This document shows, piece after piece, positions 11,201-19,082 of a DNA stretch of 64,000 nucleotides. Positions within the stretch are counted from its first letter, which is position 1; each line of letters opens with the position of its first letter. The stretch comes from Diadema setosum. Taxonomy: Eukaryota; Echinodermata; Echinoidea; Diadematoida; Diadematidae. The stretch lies in contig CM067065.1 of assembly GCA_033980235.1 (NCBI GenBank), forward strand, positions 23,015,337-23,079,336. The letters are read 5' to 3'. Made by a program: the position numbers and the translations under genes. The notes under the pieces were generated by a model. The model saw nothing but the letters and a program-made list of their open reading frames with translations. It was not told the origin of the DNA and did no database searches.

Positions 11201-13805
11201 ATGTTGTGAGTCTTTTCATCGTGTGTCATGTAAACGTCACCGCCCAGCCGTCTCCTCCAATACACACGTACACTATCTCCGCTGACAACGTCAATATTTC
11301 GTCATCAAACTCCGCCTCCACCCTCTATGCACCACGCCCAAATAAGTGCATTACTGTCACGTGTTCAGGAACGAACGGACATGGCGTCACATCGGCGCGA
11401 GTGGAACATTGTCCAAAAGGTAACTTTCACAGATTTGCCGTCAGTAACAATATGAAAAACAGTGACAAAAATAAACAAACATATTGATGAATATGCCTAC
11501 CTAAAATTATGACGGCAAAATGATAGATTCTTACACTGTAAAAACGTCGGTGTTAGATTTAACACCACGGGTGTTAAATCTAACACCGTTCAAACTTCAA
11601 TAGAGGACCACACCCACAGGTGTTGAAAATGCACTGTGATGGTGTTGAAAAGTGTTCACCTGACACTTCGTGGTGTTAATTTGACACTGTACCTGGTGTT
11701 ATTTTGACACTGTACTGGCGTCAATTCAAAAATGACACCACATGGTGTTGACTTGATATTTGTTGGTGTTAATATCAATGATTTAACACCCGTCCAGCTT
11801 CAATAAGAGACCACACCAGCTGGTGTTACTTTGATGTAAATGTATTTTCACATTTTTTCAAAAATCTAGTATTTTAATGTAAAATTCATGATCGTCTTGT
11901 TTAAATTAAAAATCAACAAGAAGTTCAGTTACTAAGAAACTCTTCAAAAAACAGTTTAAAATTTGGAAATGACACCCGGAGGTGTTAATTTAACACCATA
12001 AATGAGCACCGAAATTTTAACACTTGCTCGGTGTTCACTATTTAACACCGGACTTTTTGCAGTGTACAATTATGAAAATAGGTCACAATCTTTTCAAATT
12101 CTCCTCTGTACCCTATATTTAGTTTTCTTTAAGTTTGGCTCCTCCACTCTAGCATATTCTGAAAAAAAAAGAAAACACCTTCTGTAATTAGTCACTTTAC
12201 CGAATCATAAAGCTAGTATGATGAATAATAGAAATTCTATGCATGATTCCATAATGTCCTCAGTCGATGTAAACCTTTTGTACTGCCATTTTACTCACGT
12301 TAGATCGACCTTCACCAGGTATCATATCAATCGATTACCAATCTCTGGAGAGGGAGGACCAGACGATTCTCAACATCACGTGTCACGTGAATCCAGCCGA
12401 CCAGCCTTTCCCGCCAATCCACACATTTACGATCACAGCTGACGATGACTTGATATCGTCTGACGCACCTTCAGCGACCTTTGAAACGTCGCCCACGACG
12501 TGTATCGATGTTTCTTGTTTGGCTTTAAACGACTACGGGGAAACTTTCAAAAGGGATACGTATTGCCCGCCAGATTCAGGTATGTCTCCTCGTGTGTTTG
12601 ACCGTATTTTAGTAATATAGTATAGATCCTGATGAAGGCCTATAGGGCCGAAAGCTTGAGAATCAAATAAACAGAAACAAAAAGTAGAAGTTACGTGCTT
12701 CCGAAGGAATACTCTTTTCTTACACCTATTATAATACTCAACGTTCTACTCAACACAGTATAAAAATGCACAATAAGCGTTTATCATTCCAACATGTCGA
12801 TTTTGTTTTCAGTGGGTTAAAACCTTAAACTATTCTAAACTGCCGTCAATGTAATATCAGAACAAAATTTGACTGGTGTAAAATCTTGCAAGAGTGTAAT
12901 TGAAGTTCGATACATTTGTTGACATACCACACATGGTTGTGTGTTAATCATTCATTCGATACTTCACAACCAGTTCTAATAAGATCAGTATGCGTTTTGT
13001 TCTCACTGGAAATCAGGATCAGAACCCAGACCTCCGGCTGATAACATTCTGACGATCGAAACCCATGAGATCCGAGGAGAAGGCAACCAAGTCACTCTCA
13101 TCATTAATTGTCACGTGGCCCTGGCCGACCAACCCTACCCGCACCTCCACACCTACGAGATCACAGCTGACAACATGACCCTGTCCAACTCCAGCTGTGC
13201 CTCGGGTATTCTCCGCAATCGTCCGGACCGGTGCATCAGTGTCACGTGCTCCGGTACAAACGGTCTTGGCCCCACCTCCACCCACGTGACTCATTGTCCG
13301 ACGCCAAGGGTCAAAGGTGAGATAGTAGTATGTTAATTATATCTATTGAATATACGAGGAGGGAGAGAGAGAGAGAGAGGGAGAGAGAGAGAGGGAGAGA
13401 GAGACCTCAAGATTTTTTTTTTTTTTTTTAATCAACTGTTCTTTTTGTCAGTTGGATCTCTACATCGATAACGATATTATCTTAAGCCTATTTTTCTGAC
13501 ATCCTGGTCAAAGGTGACATGGTTTTTGCCACTTTATTGCCTGTCTACAAATCCTATATACGACCCAACTCAGGATACCTCTGTTAAAGATTACAGAAAA
13601 TCACAAATATTCATTAACATTTCTCCCACCGTCTACAATTATTTTACCGATCTCTGATTTATTAACAGCTGGTCCCACGGCTGGTCCTCGTCGAGGCGCA
13701 CTGCAGAAGTCGTCAACCACGTACTCGCTCCTTGTCGTCATTTTCGTCCTCTCAATCGTCACTTGCGCCACCGTCCTCATAAAGAGAAAGAAGACATCGT
13801 ATTGA
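557..13805 (+). CDS. Gene A: SRCR and Ig-like domain type I transmembrane receptor, partial at 5' end
   Basis: Gene model on the plus strand. Exons: 557-691 (uncertain), 6296-6625 (SRCR), 8215-8406 (half Ig), 10482-10508 (microexon), 11138-11419, 12304-12579 and 13017-13316 (Ig-like), and 13669-13805 (transmembrane helix and stop). Every internal exon starts and ends in phase 1 and its length is a multiple of three, so the chain reads open from 557 to the TGA at 13803-13805. The signal peptide is not in the window. The predicted product is a cell-surface receptor with a short basic cytoplasmic tail and no signalling motif. SRCR receptors of this kind are greatly expanded in echinoderms, where they are candidate recognition molecules; the ligand is unknown. 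Splice sites were read by eye, so alternative use of exons is possible. Confidence 0.8.
891..1144. mobile_element. MITE with about 37-bp terminal inverted repeats, copy 1
   Basis: The left end (ATATGAAGTGTTTGTTTGCA and on to about 927) is the near-perfect reverse complement of the right end (about 1108-1144). Both ends abut TA dinucleotides. A second copy of the same length and order is at 16474-16728. The size and TA target suggest a Tc1/mariner-type non-autonomous element. Confidence 0.8.
1141..1231. repeat. (TA)n microsatellite
   Basis: Two long AT-dinucleotide runs broken by a short non-repeat stretch, directly following the MITE. Confidence 0.9.
2158..2208. repeat. (TA)n microsatellite
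   Basis: Uninterrupted AT-dinucleotide run. Confidence 0.9.
2389..5437. repeat. Field of dispersed 12-bp motif GAACGTCCGTGA in both orientations
   Basis: Forward copies are at 2389-2400, 2574-2585, 2596-2607 and 5018-5029. Reverse-complement copies are at 2955-2966, 3125-3136 (one mismatch), 3276-3287 (one mismatch) and 5426-5437. The surroundings of 2583-2609 and 3276-3302 extend the match to about 26 bp as an inverted pair. Subterminal arrays of short motifs are typical of DNA transposon ends bound by a transposase; no transposase ORF is visible. Confidence 0.6.
5771..5832. repeat. 62-bp spacerless palindrome
   Basis: The arms 5771-5801 and 5802-5832 are reverse complements at 30 of 31 positions, with no spacer and centre ATCGAC/GTCGAT. 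Only the right arm is present in unit B (27894-27930), so the left arm is an added inverted copy at the border of the unit-A-specific insertion. A poly-A run follows. Confidence 0.9.
6296..6625 (+). CDS. SRCR domain exon of gene A
   Basis: One phase 1-1 exon of 110 codons encodes a whole scavenger receptor cysteine-rich domain. It starts at the family signature [18 protein letters not shown], passes [20 protein letters not shown] and FGQGSGPIWLD, and ends [12 protein letters not shown]. Eight cysteines are visible. The usual Cys of the QLGC motif is Tyr here, and there are extra cysteines before WGTVC and after PWG. The acceptor is preceded by a T-rich tract and the donor is GTAAGT. SRCR domains bind protein or microbial ligands outside the cell; what this one binds is not known. 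Confidence 0.95.
6610..6797. repeat. Direct duplication over the SRCR exon 3' edge, left copy
   Basis: The end of the SRCR exon, its donor site and about 170 bp of intron recur at 7047-7225 with a few changes. The two copies flank a short insertion bounded by inverted (TTCAAG)n repeats. Unit B has a single copy. Confidence 0.85.
6793..7047. mobile_element. Short insertion with inverted (TTCAAG)n ends
   Basis: It starts with four TTCAAG repeats and ends with the reverse complement CTTGAACTTGAAC, and lies between the two copies of the duplicated SRCR-donor segment. Its first part resembles the stretch after the LINE tail at 40945-41050. Absent from unit B. Confidence 0.6.
7047..7225. repeat. 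Direct duplication, right copy with decoy splice donor
   Basis: Carries the last bases of the SRCR exon followed by a complete GTAAGT donor-like site near 7061, but no acceptor or exon body. It could act as a decoy donor; more likely it is a passive by-product of the insertion. Confidence 0.8.
7237..7825. mobile_element. TTAA-flanked MITE with long inverted repeats
   Basis: Flanked by TTAA at both ends, with termini AGGGAACC and GGTTCTC. The inner inverted arms (GATTGAGTGAA against TTCACTCAAT) are long and imperfect. Unit B has the uninterrupted site near 28995. It is related to 56774-57328, which shares the inner arm sequence. TTAA targets fit piggyBac-like or Kolobok-like families. Confidence 0.8.
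8215..8406 (+). CDS. Ig-like half-domain exon of gene A
   Basis: Phase 1-1 exon of 64 codons after the acceptor TCCTAAG. The peptide starts NVTAIAERY and ends NNGDVLRCHVLGLVRSARL, with the D-x-L-x-C pattern of the E to G strands of an Ig fold and a single cysteine. The partner B-strand cysteine would have to come from an exon before the SRCR exon, such as 557-691. The donor is GTGAGT. The exon is well conserved in unit B (29493-29684). Confidence 0.85.
8530..8830. mobile_element. Possible AT-rich insertion with weak inverted ends
   Basis: About 300 bp rich in TTTAAACCC-type words, absent from the matching intron of unit B. The ends (CCCGTAATCT and a near reverse complement close to 8820) are only loosely inverted. 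No coding potential. Confidence 0.35.
9168..9740. repeat. 15-bp minisatellite with inverted leading segment
   Basis: About 35 imperfect copies of the unit TTTTTACCTCTGACA run from about 9245 to 9740. The first 80 bp (9168-9247) hold the reverse complement of the unit, so the array begins with a potential hairpin. Because 15 is divisible by three, the array stays open as a spurious FTSDI-type peptide. Absent from unit B. Confidence 0.9.
10482..10508 (+). CDS. 27-nt microexon of gene A (SGGGSCDR linker)
   Basis: A phase 1-1 microexon bounded by CAAACAG and GTAATT, encoding a Gly/Ser stretch with one cysteine. Reading frame, length and both splice sites are kept in unit B (30916-30942) although the surrounding introns have diverged. 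It would form a flexible linker between the half-Ig segment and the tandem Ig-like domains. Supported only by conservation and phase; transcript data would settle it. Confidence 0.6.
11138..11419 (+). CDS. Ig-like domain exon 1 of gene A
   Basis: Phase 1-1 exon of 94 codons. It carries FIVCHVNVT (B-strand Cys and an N-glycosylation site), HTYTISADN where the C-strand Trp would normally lie, and then [13 protein letters not shown] (F-strand Cys) and EHCP. There are four cysteines in all, so two disulfides are possible. The Trp of a standard Ig domain is replaced by Tyr. Nearly identical to 31778-32059 in unit B. Confidence 0.9.
11533..12065. mobile_element. DNA element built of GGTGTTA/TAACACC repeats
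   Basis: Ends ACACTGTAAAAA and TTTTTGCAGTGT form terminal inverted repeats of about 23 bp. More than a dozen GGTGTTA or TAACACC words lie inside in both orientations. No ORF. It sits in the intron between two Ig exons and is absent from unit B. Confidence 0.75.
12304..12579 (+). CDS. Ig-like domain exon 2 of gene A
   Basis: Phase 1-1 exon of 92 codons from the acceptor CACGTTAG. It shows [17 protein letters not shown], then HTFTITADD, and CIDVSCLALNDYGE before YCPP: the same four-cysteine pattern as its neighbours, with Phe in place of the core Trp. An earlier acceptor at about 12272 is possible but would lead through a stop in this frame. Matches 33580-33858. Confidence 0.88.
12629..12653 (+). 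ncRNA. Hammerhead ribozyme-like core in a gene A intron
   Basis: CTGATGA, a GGCC/GGCC stem II and GAAA appear in hammerhead order, followed by GCTTGA. The flank resembles the 3' end of the Penelope-like element at 18935-19030, so this is probably a solo remnant of such an element. Stems I and III and the cleavage site were not verified. Confidence 0.5.
13017..13316 (+). CDS. Ig-like domain exon 3 of gene A (absent from gene B)
   Basis: Phase 1-1 exon of 100 codons. It carries [43 protein letters not shown] and THCP, the same four-cysteine Ig-like type as the two exons before it. No counterpart was found between 33858 and 35704 in gene B. It contains N-glycosylation sites such as NMT and NSS. 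Probably an internal exon duplicate kept in A or lost from B. Confidence 0.9.
13361..13402. repeat. (GA)n microsatellite
   Basis: GA-rich run with GGGA interruptions. Confidence 0.85.
13669..13805 (+). CDS. Transmembrane and tail exon of gene A, with stop codon
   Basis: Last coding exon, phase 1 start after the acceptor ATTAACAG. A 20-residue juxtamembrane stretch leads to the helix LLVVIFVLSIVTCATVLI, then the basic stop-transfer tail KRKKTSY and TGA. The tail has no ITAM, ITIM or TIR sequence, and the helix has no charged residue, so signalling would need a partner. Conserved in gene B at 35704-35843. Confidence 0.92.
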
Positions 13806-13897
13806 TCGGAGACTGAGGTACTCACTCGGTCCTGAGTTCCAGCTGGTTAGACCAGTTTTGATTTCAATTATCATGTCACCCCAATAGCTGTGACTGC

Positions 13898-13920
13898 TTT
13901 GTGTGTGTGTTCGTGTGTGT

Positions 13921-13952
<32 letters not shown>
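13898..13952. repeat. (GT)n microsatellite
   Basis: GT run just downstream of the gene A stop codon, probably in the 3' untranslated region. Confidence 0.9.
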
Positions 13953-13955
<3 letters not shown>

Positions 13956-14431
13956 TATTTGTTAAGCTTTCCTGAGAACGCATGCAATAGGATAACGATG
14001 TCAATCACATGGACAAAATATTGATTCAACAATTGGGCACATAGAGAATGATAGCAAACTTCCATACGTCTAGTAGTCTACCTGAAATCTGTTTTTCTGT
14101 AGTAGGTGCTATTCGTGTGTTTGGATCACATAAAACTTTGTGCTAGGGCTGTAGTTCGACATAATATGTGGGTGAGAAAATGTATGAAGATCAAGAAATA
14201 ATTCAACATGATTCAGGTGAAATCTCACCATTTGAACATCCGGTCAATAAGATCAGCATTTCCTACATGACGTTTGTACTTTGTAGTTATAACCGAACAC
14301 GATACTTGCATTGACATTATATTCTGAGTGAAGCTAATTTTGGAAAAGTGAAAACAAAACAATAAGCACAGATATTTTAATTTACCAACCGATAATGGGC
14401 AATAACAAACTTAGGTTATACTAGCTGTCGT

Positions 14432-14437
14432 AATAAA
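14432..14437 (+). terminator. Possible polyadenylation signal of gene A
   Basis: AATAAA about 630 bp after the stop codon. Another AATAAA is at 15829-15834. Which is used cannot be told from sequence. Confidence 0.25.
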
Positions 14438-14531
14438 TATCAGACTAACTTTAAGTCAAAATTATGGCAAATTTTGTACTACATTCAGATCTAACCGTTA
14501 TTTTCTTTGGTACTTTTTTTTTCCTGTTTAA

Positions 14532-14730
14532 CTATCTAATTTTGGTCTTTCGTGTTTTGACAATGTCATCCTCTAACGCTTTTAACGCTGTGATTTCAGG
14601 CGTACTATAACCGAGGACATCTGAAGAATATACAACTCTACCTGTAGCGTCTTGGTGCACTCGAAGACTGGATATTTCACCGTAGCGTTTGCCACTTTCA
14701 AAGCAAGAGATGTACATTAGCGTGCATGTT
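14532..14730 (-). CDS. Possible minus-strand terminal exon of unknown protein
   Basis: Open from a possible acceptor (TGCAG, exon start 14730) to TAG at 14532-14534. The peptide has a coding-like composition, with SGKRYGEISSL in the middle and a basic end KTRKTKIR. The YGEI and YSTPEI words look like tyrosine-containing cytoplasmic motifs, but no family is recognised. It lies below the minus-strand Ig relic at 15985-16065, so it could be the tail of the same lost or unlisted gene, or a transposon fragment. Confidence 0.3.
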
Positions 14731-14985
14731 CTGCAATCAATTTGACAAAGTGTTCTCTCTGCTGTACAAAGTGTTCTTTTTGCTCCATTTTGCGATGTTT
14801 CGCGTGTTGTTTAGTATTATCGTCTATATCACTTCGGTCAATTTTCATGACAGCGTATTTGTAAGTCCAAGGTTCCACAATCATGTTTTTTCTCAGTTTA
14901 CTTTGTTCTTATTATGCAACCTTATTCTCTGTTACCAAAGAAAGTGAAATGGTTATGTTCTTTTCGAAAACAGGAAACACAGTTT

Positions 14986-15022
14986 GAATTGAATTGAATT
15001 GAATTGAATTGAATTGAATTGA
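14986..15022. repeat. (GAATT)n microsatellite
   Basis: Seven or so GAATT units followed by a poly-A run. Confidence 0.85.
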
Positions 15023-15984
15023 AAAAAAAAAACACCGTGCATTATGGTTTGGATTTTTGTAAGACATTGATTCGAGTCCAAACGGGATATAGAAATGAGT
15101 TTGGAAATCAACGAGTAAAGTTAAAAATAAGCCCAAATAAGTCTTCGTCATCGGAAAAACGTTAAGCCGCCTTCGATAGTGTTCCTACGTTGTACACGTG
15201 CTATGAAAAGCTACTAAGGTATAAACTAAGCAATGGAGTTTCAATACCTTTTAAGGTATGAATATGCCTTAAAATTTAAAATACTTGGAGAAAATAGTAT
15301 CCGTACAATGCTCTCAATGGGCTAAAATCTTAATAAGAATGACACTGTTTTATGTTTTTAGATACAGTGCTCTATGAGATACCTTATTGAGTATGATATT
15401 CCATCAACGAAGCAAGGAAGTGTCCAATCCAGCTAATATTTCTAAAAGTGATTAAACTGATAGATCCTTTCAACTTGGCCTCGAAATTATATTTAAATGT
15501 ACTACACGTTTGCTGTTTTCCCTTCTATCGATAAAGACTAACGCTTGCATGCGTTCTTTTATTTGTCTGATTGTATCCTATAAAGAGTTGAACATGTCCA
15601 TTAAAACGCGTTGCTTGTTAATCATCGTCATATTATCATCACTATTATTATTATCAACATTGGTTACTAACTAGGACGGTATGAGCTGTATCAGATTGAT
15701 CATTTTCATGCGTGAACATTTCGTCATATGCGACTTGGTCTAAGTTACTGAGATCTAAATTATCAGATTCTCAAGTGTTGTAATGTAACGAAGTGTAGTA
15801 ATATAGCGTTTTGTGCTTATTACACCTGAATAAACAATGCATTCGGACTGATGCTTGCTGTGCCGATTGAAAAAAAAGCAATAAAGGCCGAACTGGTTTG
15901 ACTACAGAATCTTAGGATGGCTGTAAGCCACAATCTCGTCTACTTATGTGATAGGTGCATTTGTTATTTTAAATTCGAGATCTC

Positions 15985-16065
15985 TGATATCGTAAACCGT
16001 AACATTACTACACCAATAGCACAGATATATTCTCCTGCAGAAGGGCTAATTTGATAAACGAAAAA
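15985..16065 (-). pseudogene. Minus-strand Ig-like exon relic in unit A
   Basis: On the minus strand the peptide FFVYQISPSAGEYICAIG has the G-E-Y-x-C signature of an Ig F strand. The matching unit B segment (39435-39579) reads on into a second Ig start, whereas here indels break the frame after CAIG and the AG acceptor present in unit B is changed. A (GA)n run follows at 16085-16110. It is probably a decayed exon of an Ig gene on the opposite strand. Confidence 0.4.
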
Positions 16066-16435
16066 TTTGATAGGGGAAATAGGAAGAGAGAGAGAGAGAG
16101 AGAGACAGACAGAGGAAAGAGAAATGCCGAGATTTGTGTTCTTCACTGAAGAGACATAAAAAGATAAAAAAAATGTTCTGTAACTGCGACATACACTTCA
16201 TAGTGTCGACGGGTTTGTGGCTAAAGTCCTTAAAACGCCAGTAGCTAACAAATTCTAGCTTATAGTACTATATATAGCGGATAGTTTTTCCACACAAAGC
16301 GTTTAAACTGATGGGAACTTAACATTGTGTCCTGATTTTTGCCACTAAGGGAATGATAGTATGTAATGACAGTTAATAGTCTTTATTACTCTTTCTGGGT
16401 CGCATGATAGAAAGTGCTTTCTCTCTTTCAGAACG

Positions 16436-16437
<2 letters not shown>

Positions 16438-16470
<33 letters not shown>
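16438..16470. repeat. (TA)n microsatellite
   Basis: AT run hosting the second MITE copy. Confidence 0.9.
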
Positions 16471-16473
<3 letters not shown>

Positions 16474-16477
<4 letters not shown>

Positions 16478-16728
16478 GAAGAGTTTGTTTGCAAAAACCG
16501 ATAAGTCCATATTTGCCAAATGGAGATATTTGCGATCAAAGGTCAAGAAAAATAAAGAGAATAATAAGAAAATGTTTGCTTCTTTTGACCATAACTTCAA
16601 AAATGTACATTTATATGCAGTGACCAAGATATCATTTAAAAGTTATTATTTTGTACTTTGTGACAGAGACCTTACTTCAAAATCTTCAAACATGGACTTA
16701 TCGGTTTTTGCAAACAAACTCTTCATAT
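16474..16728. mobile_element. MITE with about 37-bp terminal inverted repeats, copy 2
   Basis: Same element as 891-1144, with inverted ends around AGTTTGTTTGCAAAAACCGA. TA dinucleotides flank both ends. Confidence 0.85.
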
Positions 16729-16800
16729 ATATATATATATAATGTGAGAAATAGTTCCCTGGGTCCCGAACGTACGCGGTGCCGCATTGTTGGATGCATA

Positions 16801-16892
16801 TAGTTGAAAGAAATTGGACTGAGGCGGGACGTTGCTCTCGATCTTAGTCTCCCTTTTATTTGTCAAGCTTTCGGCCCGTCATTGGGCCTTCG
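16801..16892. repeat. Left inverted terminal repeat of the Penelope-like element
   Basis: Identical at all 92 positions to the reverse complement of 18939-19030. It breaks off inside the ribozyme core, keeping only CGAAGG of it. Confidence 0.95.
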
Positions 16893-17577
16893 CGCGGAAT
16901 TATTTGACAAAAAAGAACGACCCCCCTTAGAAAGAACCCCTTTCGTCTTAACATACAGTCCCGCCACCGCCAAACTACACAAAATTCTCAAAAAGGAACA
17001 AAAAACCCTAGATGAATCAGCTTCACTCTCAGAGATATTTTCGGATCCCCCGTTGGTTGCATACCGACGCCCCCGCACCCTCCGCGACCTACTAACATAC
17101 TCTGGCGACCCCAAAAATGACCAGCTGAATGAGAACAACACAAACGGCTTTGCCAAATGCGAAGCCAAACGGTGCATGCTTCACAACTTTGTTAAAGAGG
17201 GCAAAAAGTTCAAAAGTAATGTCACGGGGGAAGAATTCCCAATCACATCCAAAATACAATGCAAGTCAGACTGGCTCATTTATTTGATATCGTGCACGAA
17301 ATGTAACAAACAATACGTGGGAAAGACAGAAACATCCTTATACACCAGATTCAGCAACACTAAATCGGAAATACTGAACTACAATACACCCAACAAGCGA
17401 AAAACCCTCCCCTACACAACACACTTTAACCAGCCCGACCACTCAATTGACAATGTAAAGATCACAGGCATCGAAACAATCCGAACAAAATCCCGCCAAG
17501 TAATCCTACATAGAGAATCCTTCTGGATAAAGAAATTGAAAACACTGACCCCCGATGGCATTAACGTTGACCAATGA
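16893..17577 (+). CDS. Penelope-like element ORF, C-terminal part with GIY-YIG endonuclease
   Basis: The frame is open to TGA at 17575-17577. Counting from the frame start at 16804, it shows RTPFVLTYSP (about 45), LVAYRRPRTLRDLL (about 84) and a Cys-rich linker CEAKRC (about 119). The GIY-YIG nuclease core follows: LIYLISCTKCNKQYVGKT at 158-175 with Arg182. This order matches the end of Penelope-like reverse transcriptase polyproteins, where the nuclease nicks target DNA. The reverse transcriptase domain itself is missing, so this copy cannot move alone. The first 30 codons of the frame are read through the inverted repeat and are not element protein. Confidence 0.88.
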
Positions 17578-18436
17578 ACCCTACATAGCTCTTATCCCGA
17601 ACCCCTCACTCTAACTTCAGACTTACAGTAAAACACCCGTAGCAGAAAACTTGGCCATGACCAGACAGGACAAAATACAGCCCAACATACAGGTAAAACC
17701 CCCTAATAAATTTCAGGTTAGATATATTGTGATTATCGAGATTTCATTTGTATATGTACTGATATATTGTACGATCACAAGATGTATGAATAAAGCTGAG
17801 TGTAATAAGTTCATGTGATTTGATATGAATGAAATGTATAATGGTGTACAATGATGAACTCGGGAAAATGTATGTATCTGTGATTTCTGATATGCTTATT
17901 TTTGACTGTATTTATATGTAATATAATATATATTATGATTGAATACTATTATTGTGAAATTCTGTTGATGTTTATTGTATGATCACACAATTCATGATTG
18001 CTGTTGAGCGTCACGAGTTGATCTGACTGCATGGATAAGAATGATATGGAAACTAGCGTATGATGGATTTGTGAACATGATCTTGTGATGTCTTAATATG
18101 AGTATGTTTGATTATATTTGCAAAATAAGAGGTATTATGAATGATTGAATGATAATTATTTTATTTTTGAACAGAATATGAGCACACGGTGCTGGGATGC
18201 ACGATAACCACACGAGTCCCACGCAGGTAATTTACAGAAATTGTTGTTGTTTACACATTTGATCTAAGAGTTGATATATTTTGGAGGGTTGACGCTATCA
18301 TATTTCGGTAATACACGAAATAAAATAGGATATGTTGATTTAGATAGTATTATATCAACCGGAGTTGTGTGGGTGTGTGCATATGTGAGAGTGTGTGTAT
18401 GTGAATATGTATATATGTGCGTATGTATGTGGGTGT

Positions 18437-18745
18437 GTGTGTACGTATGCGGATGTATACATATACGCAATGCAAATAGACATATGAATATGATATATAA
18501 TGTATAATGATTCTGTTTGTGATCATTATGCTAAGAATTATAAGACAATATGATTATCATATGGCAGCATTCCGATATAAGAATTTATTTATGTGTGCGT
18601 ATGCTGATATATACATATACGCAATGCAAATAGACATATGAATATGATATATATGTATAATGATTCTGTTTGTGATCATCATGCTAAGAATTATAAGACA
18701 ATATGATTATTATATGGCAGCATTATGATATAAGAATTTATTCAT
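18437..18745. repeat. Tandem duplication of about 150 bp in the element's 3' region
   Basis: Copies at about 18441-18590 and 18597-18745 share long identical stretches, such as ACGCAATGCAAATAGACATA and ATGGCAGCATT, at an offset of about 156 bp. Confidence 0.85.
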
Positions 18746-18934
18746 ATATTTTTTGGACATAATGGACGTTATTCTGATGATGATTTGAGGTTAGAGTGGA
18801 TATTTGTATTGAATTGAATGATTGATTTGTGTATATAAAGGAAATGATTTAGAAGATTGGTAATATGTGAAATTGCATTATATATTATATGACACATCAG
18901 GTTATTCATATAATAATCGTTCTGTTGGTAGGTC

Positions 18935-18962
18935 CTGACGAAGGCCCAATGACGGGCCGAAA
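18935..18962 (+). ncRNA. Hammerhead ribozyme-like core of the Penelope-like element
   Basis: CTGACGA (18935-18941), a stem II of GGCCC (18943-18947) and GGGCC (18954-18958) with an AATGAC loop, and GAAA (18959-18962) occur in hammerhead order. Penelope-like elements are known to carry minimal hammerheads in their terminal repeats. Stems I and III were not modelled, so activity is inferred only. Confidence 0.6.
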
Positions 18963-19025
18963 GCTTGACAAATAAAAGGGAGACTAAGATCGAGAGCAAC
19001 GTCCCGCCTCAGTCCAATTTCTTTC

Positions 19026-19030
<5 letters not shown>
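18939..19030. repeat. Right inverted terminal repeat of the Penelope-like element
   Basis: Exact reverse complement of 16801-16892; overlaps the ribozyme core at its left edge. Confidence 0.95.

Positions 19031-19080
<50 letters not shown>
19028..19080. repeat. (TA)n microsatellite
   Basis: TA run joined to the end of the Penelope-like element, followed by GTAT and GA-rich simple sequence to about 19150. Confidence 0.9.

Positions 19081-19082
<2 letters not shown>

Larger units (their letters stand above)
1..16340. repeat. Tandem segmental duplication, unit A (left end outside window)
   Basis: Colinear similarity to unit B was followed by eye through exons, introns and flanks. Base 1 matches about 26390; the SRCR exon 6296 matches 28483; Ig exons 11138 and 12304 match 31778 and 33580; the transmembrane exon 13669 matches 35704; and the flank at about 15180-16340 matches about 38730-39800. 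The unit is broken by copy-specific insertions, including 740-5800, several MITEs and an extra Ig exon. Exons are clearly more alike than introns. Confidence 0.85.
16801..19030 (+). mobile_element. Penelope-like retroelement, 5'-truncated, with inverted terminal repeats
   Basis: The 92 bp at 16801-16892 are an exact reverse complement of 18939-19030. Between them lies the C-terminal part of a Penelope-like polyprotein ORF (to 17577) and about 1.4 kb of AT-rich 3' region with an internal 150-bp duplication. The right end carries a hammerhead-like core, as described for Penelope-like elements. Perfect identity of the inverted ends suggests a young insertion. TA microsatellites flank the right side. 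Confidence 0.85.

Noticed and set aside
13019..13294. Minus-strand frame over the third Ig exon
   Set aside because: Antisense shadow of a well-supported plus-strand exon.
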